In this document: in pieces, positions 51,221 to 61,000 of the stretch | How the letters are laid out: every line of letters begins with the position of its first letter | Numbering within the stretch: the first letter of the stretch is position 1 | The notes under the pieces: generated by a model | What the model was told of the DNA's origin: nothing | Database searches by the model: none | The model's input: the letters and a program-made list of their open reading frames with translations, nothing else | Program-made: the position numbers and the translations under genes | Source: Datnioides undecimradiatus | Taxonomy: Eukaryota; Chordata; Actinopteri; Lobotiformes; Datnioididae | DNA: 64,000 nucleotides | Reading direction: 5' to 3' | Assembly: GCA_008933995.1 (NCBI GenBank) | Contig: WARS01000016.1 | Location: 14,001,348-14,065,347, forward strand

Positions 51221-52034
51221 ACTAAACAAACATGCTTGGCTGCTATCTGTGAGCTGTATGAATGCACCAGCAAGGTGAGAAATGTCCTTGTAAGAACAAA
51301 GCCTGAAAGATTAAATGTACAATGTAAAGGCACAGCTTTACAGCATTCATCATCTGCAGCATCAAGGCTCACTTATGTAGCTCATCGTTCTATTTTTCTT
51401 ATTCTAGCTTTCAGACAGTGGCTTTCTTCCACCCTACAGCTTGTCAGCTACTGTCATGTGCAAGGACAAGAATATTTACTGCCACATATAGGTGCTTGGC
51501 CTTATTATGGTGCACAGAAGACTATAACTCTGTCTGTTATGAGGCTACATCTACATGTAGTGTCTTTAGGTTTATCTTTCATTCATCAGTTCTTGTTGTT
51601 CTTGTTGGCTTGTAGTTTAGGAGCATATATTGACGTTTAGTCTTATTCATATCTGTCAGCTTTCTATTTCTCCTGCTGTAACCTTTGCGACACCGCATCC
51701 TCTCAGTGTGGAAGTGAGAGCAGCTGAGGCCCGGCTACGTCTTCCTGCTGGGTTATTCATGTATTGATCTCTGTAAAGCTACCGGCTTTTATATAAAGCA
51801 GTCTCTCAGGAGTCTCTATCTCTCTACTGAACGTACACAAAATGGATGAGTTTGCCTTCTGATAACCTTGTGAAAATAATTTAGATGAGAATAACAAGAT
51901 GGTATTAAAATTAAGTCAGTATTGACATGAGTGGAAATGACTGAGTCACTGATGCTCCCTGATGCTCACAGTGCAGAGGAAGCATAAAGTGTTTAATGAA
52001 TCGAACTGCACTGTACACAGATATTATAGTGCAT

Positions 52035-52200
52035 TTCAATGATGGATGAGGTATTCAAATCCTTTACTTAACTAAAGGTATTAATACAGAGTTTAAAAAA
52101 TAGTCATTTTTTAAAGAAAAATAAAGAAAATAAAGAAAGACAGAATTACAAGCAAAAGTCATATGTTTCAAATATCAGTGTTTCTTATGGTTTTAAATTA
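52035..52200 (-). repeat. Third copy of the high-copy teleost repeat
   Basis: GAGGTATTCAAATCCTTTACTTAACTAAAGGTATTAATACAG and GAATTACAAGCAAAAGTCATATGTTTCAAAT match the consensus GTATTCAGATCCTTTACTTAAGTAAAAGTACTAATAC...ATTACAAGTAAAAGTCCTGC. It is the opposite end of the same repeat seen at 19.3-19.5 kb. Confidence 0.65.
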
Positions 52201-52824
52201 TGCATTTTATAAAATATGCATAAAAGTGTGTGTGAGCAGAATGTGCTCAATCTAAAAGATATTGCTAAAGTGTTGCAAAGTGAACTGCACAAAGCAAGGA
52301 AGCAAACAAACAGAAATTGTGCAACAACTGTCACCAACAACACTGATCTTTGTGTACATCAGCTCTTGGGACAATTGGGACAATTAATCCCAAGCCGGCA
52401 CCCATTTACCGTAATGTTAGGTAACAGGCTATAAGTGCTTCACATAAATCTCCCTGCTTGTTGACAGAATCCTGCCTTTATCTCCTCTTTCCATTCCTGC
52501 ACCCATCTGTCTTCACTCTTTCTCTGCTTATCTCCTCATCCTGCTTTACTGGTTGTCCGTCAGTTTCTTATCTTGTCTTCTTTTGATCTATCCAGCCCCC
52601 TCAGACCCCCCACCCCTCTGTCTGCTCTTGAGTATGATATAACCATCTGCGGCTGCTCACCTGACCAATGACCACTGGACTGTCAGGGTGATAATGTAAA
52701 CCTCTCTGCAAGGAGATAACAGCCCACTGGGATAATTGGCCGTACGCACAGACACACATATAAAGCCAGGGGCACACAGCGAGGCACCTCTCAGTTACCA
52801 TGGGAACTTGACCTGAAGCCCCTG

Positions 52825-52827
<3 letters not shown>

Positions 52828-52865
<38 letters not shown>

Positions 52866-52880
52866 ACACACACACACACA
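52828..52880. repeat. (AC)n microsatellite with one interruption
   Basis: Two CA runs, 52828-52859 and 52861-52880, separated by a single T. Confidence 0.95.
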
Positions 52881-53860
52881 TCTCAGTGAACACCCCCCAC
52901 TGTGTACTTTGGCCAGATGAGGTGCTCGCAGGAGAGGAAAACTTCAAACATTGAGAGACAGATGATGTAACATGGCAGCAGGTAACAGAGAACTTATTTG
53001 CCCACAGTTATGTAAAGGGAATGAAAAATAGAACATTTCAGCCATGAGAAATGTACAAACAGATGTATATGTTTAGTCAATTTGTAAATTTTGGGACAGA
53101 TTAATATTGCAGTTCGCTTTATGGTAACATATTGACACCAGCCTTTATAATGCAGCACATTATTTGTTGCACAAAAGGTTCTCTGAGTTCACTCATCAGT
53201 AATTTGGCCTTTTTGAACCTTGCAGCCTCTCATCAATTTGAAAAGCAGTTTGAAAACATATTTGTCCAGACGACAACTGTTGAGTTTGTAACTTGTTCCC
53301 TCTGGTGGTAAGAAGTGCGTGCTGCATGCATACAGAGAGAAACTGATGCTGCAGTTTGTTGTTCTTATATTAGCTGAACATTTTCTTCTGATGTTCAAAA
53401 GAAAAAATGTTTTTTACTGGAATATTAGGGATATATATAATGTATAGCTGAAGAAGAAATCTCATCTCAAGGTCCAAGCAGGAACTGCTGTGGAGCTTTT
53501 AATCATATAGCATGATCTTCATCAGGACATCATGACCACTTCAGGGACTTCTTGTCCATGTCAGCTTGGATCAAAGCCAACAAAATATCAGGGGAAAAAA
53601 AATAATAGAAGACGAGCACAGCATCATCATACACAGTGGAAACATCAATGTTAATGTACTTGTACATGTCAGTTGATAGCATCAACATTTACTTCATGGG
53701 TACCAGCATCACAATCCTCAGGACAACTACCTTACTTGAATCACAAGGACTGACTGAAAAGGCAAAATATCAACTGCATATAAAGGGTATAAACAAAGGA
53801 AGCTAAATCTTATTTCGTCATAGTGGCACAGGGGTTTTTTGTGTGTGTATGTTTTGTTGT

Positions 53861-54466
53861 AAAGGTGTCATATTATGGCAACTGAAAGCTGTTTTAAACA
53901 GGTCCTGGATGTCTTAAAAACAAGCTTTTGAAGCTCTGAAGTTCAGCCTCTGAGGAGGGTCTGCAGTCTCCCATTCTCTACCTTCATTATCGATGAGTTC
54001 TGAGTTCTGAGTGGGTGGGGAGGCTAGGATAATGAGGTGCTGCGCTGATTGGCTGCCTGAATGACGTATGGATGGGGAGGGTGCAGAGTGGTGCAGGATC
54101 GGTATCCAACATGGCTACCGCTCCCGATGAACAGCCCATGACTGTACACTATAGCTATAACCCAAAATCTGACAGCGAACAGCGGAGAAAACGGTTGAAA
54201 AAAATTAAAAAATAAAACATGACCACAGTCTCCCCTGGTCTCCTGGGGCTGGGACAGAATATAGGCATTTGTGTTGGGGAGTGGTTTCACTCAGAGGAGT
54301 ACGGCCTATGTGAATCACTCCTGTCGTTACGTAACAATAGGGTTAGCTGAATCTGAACGGCTTTTAGGAGCCCCATTTTACTAGTGGGTGACCTGTAGAG
54401 ACGATGCAGGAGGGGGGGACTAGTTTAAATATGTAAGAAAAAATGTTTTTCATAATATGTCCAAAC
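53861..54466. mobile_element. Foldback DNA transposon with CATATTATG ends
   Basis: AAAGGTGTCATATTATG at 53861-53877 and the inverted CATAATATGTCC at 54451-54462 bound a 600-bp unit. Teleost genomes have many non-autonomous elements with (T)AAAGGGGTCATATTATG ends. The centre (54000-54300) is more GC-rich than the flanks and carries a short ORF. The target duplication is not clear, so the borders are approximate. Confidence 0.55.
54111..54215 (+). CDS. Short ORF inside the foldback element (34 residues)
   Basis: An ATG in fair context (CCAACATGG) opens a frame that begins MATAPDEQPMTVHYSY and ends in a strongly basic stretch, EQRRKRLKKIKK, before TAA. It could be the relic of the first exon of a parent transposase or captured host sequence. 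I do not recognise it. No splice donor is obvious at its end. Confidence 0.25.
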   Translation: MATAPDEQPMTVHYSYNPKSDSEQRRKRLKKIKK

Positions 54467-55165
54467 CACAGAGGATTATGGGTAAGCTTTCATCATATCA
54501 TGACATTGAGACACATCTAACCATAATTTGCTTTATTTGTTCTTGTTCTTTATTTCCTGTTAAAGGCTCTGCTATAAAAGCATATTGCAATTACTGGTAG
54601 GATTTTTGCAAACATTAAAGTCTGATAAATGTTATGAAAAGCCCATCATCTCCAACAGTATTTGTCTTGTCATGGTTCAAGCATAATCTGGCTTTCCTGA
54701 TGTGCACAAAAGTTGGTAGATGAAATTTCTTGCTTTGGACACTCAAAAAACAACTCAGAGTGATTAATTTAAACATCTCAAAAACATTCCTGGGAGCAGC
54801 ATTCACATTAGTGTCATCATTTAATTTAATATTCAAACAGTAGCTCCATTAAAAACACAGTGATTCTTCTGAGTCTGAATAAAGAGTTAATTTTTCAAAT
54901 ATAGTCATCATCATAACTCAGTTTGTCATTAGTCAGGAATTATATTTCACCAAAACATTAGAAACAGTATTTCTTAGAATGATGCCTTTGAGAGAAAAAA
55001 CAAAACACAAAGTTTCCAGTTCACAGCATATCTGAAGAAAATGTGTGTGTTCCGTGTGTGTGCATGTCATGCCTGTGATGGCCATGTCTGGATCTATACG
55101 TGCTAAATGGATCAAGGTGACCTCATATTAAAAATGGCTCCTAGTTTTTTATCTTCTTAACTTTT

Positions 55166-55171
55166 TTTATT
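55166..55171 (-). terminator. Candidate polyadenylation signal of the two-Ig gene
   Basis: The nearest clear minus-strand AATAAA after the stop codon, about 815 bases downstream. The distance is long for a compact immune-type gene, so a variant signal closer in is possible. Confidence 0.25.
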
Positions 55172-55985
55172 TTTTGAGCAACACAAATCCTTCTCTTTCA
55201 TTGTGCTGACATTTCAGAACCTAAAATTATTATTGTAATTAAAATTATAAAATATGTGTATATATGTATATGTGTGTTGATTATAAATCAACCAGCCCTT
55301 CACATTGCTTTAAAAACTTAGTTAAACTGCCTCATGTCTTACCGAGCATAACCTGTCCACCAGAGGGCAGCATCCCCCTATAAACTACGGATAGGGTCAT
55401 CGCATGACTGAGAGTTCCTGTGTCCAGCCATTTGATATTTTGCACACAAAAGCTTCTGTGTTCCTAAAAGGGGAATTCACTCATCTTTGAGGTCTTTCTT
55501 ATTCTGTTCAAGACTGACATGTTGTCTTTCATAGTGATCTTGCAGAAAGCCCACATTTAACATAGCAGTCAAACAACAAAAATCATCCCAGATTGGATAC
55601 ACCTGTCAACCGACATTTCTCAGAAGCAAATACATCAGCCTGAAAATAATCTGTGTCTAAAGGGTTTATAGCTCAAGGCTAAATTGAGTAGCCAAAAGGA
55701 CTGTTTTCTGTATGTGTAATAGTTTAACTTGTACATATTTGTACGAATCACCAAAGTTCCAGTGAAATGATTACCAGCAGTCAGTAGTTTCCTTGAGAGA
55801 TAAGATTTAGGTAGAAGTGGATAACCTTTGGAACATGCAAGATGACTCACTTCCTGTAACCAGGGAAAGCATTCTGCATCTGATTTGGAAAGGGTACAAA
55901 AATCTCAGTACCTTATCGTACCTAATCAGTGTTAATCATAGCATTACCCTGATGTCGTATCATACCCCATGCTGTGGCAAATCCA

Positions 55986-58072
55986 CTATATCAGTTTGAG
56001 ACCATGTAAGATTGTCATACAAAAAAATGTCATCATGGGTCGTTGTGATCCAGCTCCATTGCTGATCGGCTGTGGTTGAGATTCCAGTGCCCTGTGTTTA
56101 TTCTGAACCAAAGTGCTCGCAATGTATCTGCCCGTTTTGGTCATCAAGGAACAGTTGAAGGGTATGTCTGAACTTTCTCGCTCCAGGTGACTATGGATTG
56201 TCAGCCATCCTCTTTTGCGTTTAATTGTGTTTTGTAGAGAACCATGAGTGAGATTGTGGGAACCCTGAAACCAGTGCACATCAGCATCTGGGTGGACATG
56301 GTGGAAGGTGCAGCTGTGACGGTGTCCACTTGAAACACCCTCAACGATCCCACAGCACTCTGAGATTGGGAGCATGAAGAGTTGAAAAGAAATTAACTTC
56401 ACCAATGTACAAAACATTAGGGACACTTAATGTTCTTATTTAGCAAGAGAGACCATTAAAGCCACCTCACTAATTTCTATGATCAAATCTATAAATATGT
56501 ATAAAAGAGGCCAGTGGTAGGAGGTAACTGAGTGAATTTACTTACGCATTTACTTGTACAGCAGTATATAAAGCAGTTTATATTAGCTTCTCCTAACCAG
56601 CTGCTATATTGAACATTTTGAGCAGGTAATAGTAATTCAGAGGGATTTAAAAATATATAACAAATGTTTTTATCAACTAATTCACTTTTTAATCTTATAT
56701 AGACTAGCAATAAGTTATTTACAAGGACCACTCTGGGTTGCCAAGTCAAACCAGTAATTTTTTCAATGTACCAAAGTGAGTACATTGCTTACAAAAGGGC
56801 TTGTAGGTTTCACATTTTGTAATATGCCATTAGTGTCAAGTTGTAAAAAATAAAGAAATAGGCTCTGTAGCAATTCATTTTGGTTCAGATGCTCTGTCAT
56901 TGTTTAACAGTCCATTGAAGTGATTTCCAGATGATCAAAAGAGCCAGCTAAAAAGTCAAGTGTGCTGAAAGACAATACACATTTTACAACCTAAGGACAA
57001 CTCAAAGGTTATTCTCACAAACTGAGTGTTGATTATTGATTTATGCATAGACATGAAAAATACTAATCATATTTTTTACTACTGATGATGCCTATGGTTA
57101 GACTTAACTACCAAGAAGTGATAAAGTTGTTCAAACAATGCTATTGCTACTTCTAAAGTTAATGTGCCCTGTGGAGTTGGAGTTGTGGATCAGACATTTA
57201 TGAGCAGGTTCCTTTTTTGTTTGTCTCAAGCAGAATGATATATACATGCACTTGCATGCTGGATACACAATACACAGTCCTGCCATAGACGTGTTACATA
57301 AAAATAACATTTGTTTGTTTAATAGAAAACTCCACAGGGAATCTTTTAAATATAAGAATCTGAATGCTCAACTAAAACAGAAACAGAACAGTCTGTTTGT
57401 GTTTTGCAGCTGTCATAAAGAACAAATATGGACTCTTACCTTGTAACTTCACAGTTGTATATTTATGCACGACTCCCCGGTTGGACCGTAGTTTGCACAT
57501 GTAGCGCTGCGAGTCTCCACTATCATCTGGGTGCACTTTTTCAAAGATAAGCCTCAGTTGCCCTAATTCATATTTACACTGGAAGTCACTTAGAGTGTGT
57601 TCTTGGTGAATTTGTTCTTGACTGTTCACAAAACATAAAGATTTGTTGTTTACAGACCACTCCATATGCTTAATGCTTAGTCCATTCAGAGGTGACGTGT
57701 TACAGTTTAGGGTCACCTGTTTGCCACACTCTGCATTTATCCTGTGACTCACGTTTAGCCACACCAGCTCTGTAGACAGAGATACAAATATTGTTCTGAG
57801 ATTAAAAGAAAACAAAAGCTTCCTTTCGGCTCCTTTGTATCTCAAAGTTAGTATTAGTGTAAATAACAGTGTTTTTACATCCCGATCCTTCTTCAAACTA
57901 TAAAACAAGTTTTTATACCTCCTTTGTTGTCCTTCAACATATTTGTTACTGCTGAACAAATTAGTCAACAATAGTTTAAAAAAAACTTTCACTTACTTTG
58001 TGCTGTAAGAGTGAATGCAGTTAGAAGCCAGACAAGTATATGCACTGCTGTGATCTCCATCTTTGAAGCCAT
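55986..58072 (-). CDS. Two-immunoglobulin-domain cell-surface or secreted protein, B7-like layout
   Basis: Three minus-strand exons: 58072-57997, 57769-57440, 56359-55986 (259 codons plus TAG). All splice sites are GT-AG and both introns are phase 1, the rule for Ig-domain exons. Exon 1 encodes a signal peptide (MASKMEITAVHILVWLLTAF). Exon 2 is a V-type Ig domain: B-strand Cys in QVTLNC, Trp in HMEWSV, then DDSGDSQRYMC with the F-strand Cys. Exon 3 is a second Ig domain: Cys in HSCTF, Trp in VHWFQG, Cys in FNCSL. N-glycosylation sequons occur in both domains (NVS, NTS, NKS, NLT, NCS). After the second domain come SNGAGSQRP and a 16-residue hydrophobic end, too short for a normal transmembrane helix plus tail but compatible with a GPI signal. 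The V-then-C order recalls B7/butyrophilin relatives. I cannot name an ortholog. Confidence 0.75.
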
Positions 58073-61000
58073 TTCACTGTAGCATGAAGAAACAATCAAT
58101 CAAATTACTATGCACATGCTACAAACTTACATCTATCCACCACATTTCCTCAGTTTACATCTTCAATCTGAGGACAGCTGACCTCAGGAGGATTGGTGCT
58201 TCTCTTCAGCTCCTCTCCAATGCTTTTAGTCTCCGATTCCCTTTGGTACTTTTGTGCGCAGCACCCTTCAGAGTGAAGTAATAGGAATACTGACTGGCTT
58301 ATCATGGCTAGGAATATTCTGTAACCTGGAAAACAAAGGAAAGGCAGAGGGTGTGTTGGTGTGTGTGTGTACGAGAGAGAAAGAGCTCGTGACAGCAATA
58401 GAAACTGAAAGAAAGAGACAGGCAGAGATTGAGGGTCTTTTCATATGACACAAGTAGACACTTGTATGATTTGCCTTTGATGTTTTCTTGATTTCACTGT
58501 GCTCAGTGTTCATGCTGTGTTTTTTCCACCCCATGAGGTCATTATGAATATTTGATATTGTGTAAACTCCATGACAGCTGCCAAGAGGGGAAATACTTTC
58601 TCTATTATGTTCTAAAGAATCAGTCTTACTCAGTTTAGGATTTATTGTAAGTTCTTTAATCATTACATTGGGAGGAGTCATGAAAGAGTCATGATAGAGT
58701 GAAATACATGTTAGGAGGAAGCACGCAAACACGCATTGGTCAAAACATAATATGTTACACAAGACTTACAAGCAGTGAGGGATGCACCGGCTGAAGAAGA
58801 AAACAATACAATAAATACAATACAACACAATTTGTCAGTACATTACAAATGGAGGAGATGTTAAAAAAAATAGATATGCAGGTTTTATTTTTATTTTCCA
58901 ATGTCCAATTTTATATTTTTACCTTTTTTGTTTGACTGTCTAATAGAGAAGCATCTGAAGTAATTAGACAGCTGGATTTTTGCCTAAAGATCTTGCTAAA
59001 TGCAGCTTGGATCAATGAAGTTTGCCAAACGCTACATTTTCAGTGACTAAAGAGAAGCTCAGTTTCAGAAAGATGATGCTGACAATGCTTGAAATTCACT
59101 GTTTAAACTGTAACACACGAGGTGGTACAACCAGCACATGCAAGAGTGAATGCACCAAGATGCAGAAATCACATACATACAGCCCATTTAGAGCACTCTG
59201 GATGTAAATCCACAACTAGAGTTATAAATATGGGATATCCCATATGGGATATGGAATATACTCCAAATGGGACTGGCATCTTGATGTTCATATTCAGAAA
59301 GGCAGCAGCACTGCATACCCATTTGTTTCAATGATGCCTCAGCACGGGAACAGCAGGGGTACTGCGTCCTGCTAGCATAAGACATCTGCATCTCCAGTTA
59401 AACTGTCAACTGCTGAATTGCATCTTGGGTAATGTAGGTAGCAGGTGTTGAAAAGCAAGACTGCCAGAACTGCCAGAAAATTACTCTTTTAAGTTTTGGC
59501 AACTATGACTACGTGGTTAAGGTTAGTGAGTGATCATGGATATAGCCATTTGTCTATCTCTGCTATTTGATGACCCAGGACTGTATTACACACCATTCCA
59601 TTGCATTTGTATTATATACACATATCTATGTATTTTTATGTAATAACGTCTTCCTGCCACAGCTTTGGTAGATATGACCCAATTTACGGTCTGCCTATTT
59701 TGAGCAGGACAACAAAATAGCATCCATGTTAACCCCATGTCATCATCTCAACAGTGAATTTGTTAGGATGAACAACTTAATCAGTAGCAGACTCACTCAA
59801 CAGAATAACTTATGCATGTCTCACAGACACGTCTCTTCCTGTTATTGGATACCCTTTTTTGCGACAGCGCCTGTACAAACAGTACTGGTGTTCAGGTCGC
59901 TGACTGCTGTAAGTTTCAGTCAGTGTTGCTGACCTGCAGACCTCAGACCTGCTCTGAATTCAGAGGATTTCCATCACTGCTTGGACCCTTAGGGAGAAGT
60001 CACTTGCCATTTAATGCATGCAAGGTTTCAGAATAGCACTTAAAACTACTGTTCAAACACTGAGTCAGTTGAGCACTTTAACAGCGCTCCAGGTTATTTT
60101 CTGTACACATTGTCCATGGACTTTGTCATCTGAGTGTGTGCATTCCTTTTCTTCTGAACAACCTCTGAACTTGACTCCTAATACACCACAATCACTCTAT
60201 TGCAGCTTCCTGCATCTGATTACTTAGCCATTGTAGTTTTCTCAAGTGTCTTGTATTAACCGCTATAATCATCACCTCACTTTCAACACAATACACTGCT
60301 GTATCTATTGGCTCCTGCTGTATTCGTTGGCTAGTGCACAGAGCACATTTTACCTTTTACAGGCTGTAGCCATGACTTAAAGGACATACATATACATTTA
60401 AATTTTTCTTGTTTTGGCAATCATCTCTGTCATTAACAATGTTCTCTTCTTGCACTGCAAAGCTATGCTACTACAGTAAGAAGAGTTTGTTAAAGCTGAA
60501 CCTGTGTGATGGATACTAATAACAGACCTAGTAACAAATCTGCATGCTTTTCATTTCTCTGTGACTTACATTTGATTAACCAAACTGAGATTTATTCTAT
60601 TGGTCTGTCAATTCTGAGTAATCTTAGATAAGACTATGTATTTTATTGTCAATTATAGAGAAATAGTGACATTAATTACATTAAGTACTATTTAAATAAG
60701 TTAATTCTTATCAATCACTAGTTTAACCTTGGCTGTCCGCAGCAAGTCTGATGGATACAATTCCACACATAAAAAATATGAAGTTGAAGTGGACTGATTA
60801 ATACATATACATATAAAAGAATGTATTTATAGGGCACTGTAGAGAGCATGAGGTGTCCTGTAAGTTCATGCATAATTCAGAGGTGTTCTTCACTTCTGGT
60901 GTCTTTAGAGGATGTCTGGTACCCGTGAGATTGTGAGAGTAAGGGGCCCAGGGTTAAAGGTTATTGTCTAAAAGTGAGATGCCCCTCACTATTTATCTTT

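Larger units (their letters stand above)
33356..55165. other. Gene-poor interval, possibly introns of a long minus-strand gene
   Basis: Nearly 22 kb without a supported gene. It holds microsatellites at 38.8, 47.8, 51.2 and 52.8 kb, retroelement and teleost repeat copies at 41.3-41.7, 47.0-47.4, 48.3-48.8, 49.35 and 52.0-52.2 kb, and a foldback element at 53.9-54.5 kb. Blocks 45360-45560 and 49930-50110 are complex AT-rich sequence resembling non-coding regulatory DNA. If the exon at 33260-33355 is real, part of this interval is its intron. Confidence 0.5.

Noticed and set aside
51236..51640. 134-codon plus-strand ORF
   Set aside because: Composition like translated non-coding DNA, no domain, starts next to an AC microsatellite.
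52601..52879. 92-codon minus-strand ORF with a CVCVCV run
   Set aside because: Translation of an AC microsatellite.
58268..58762. 164-codon minus-strand ORF upstream of the two-Ig gene
   Set aside because: No recognisable domain, low-complexity CA/GT portion, no splice or promoter support; probably chance in AT-rich DNA.
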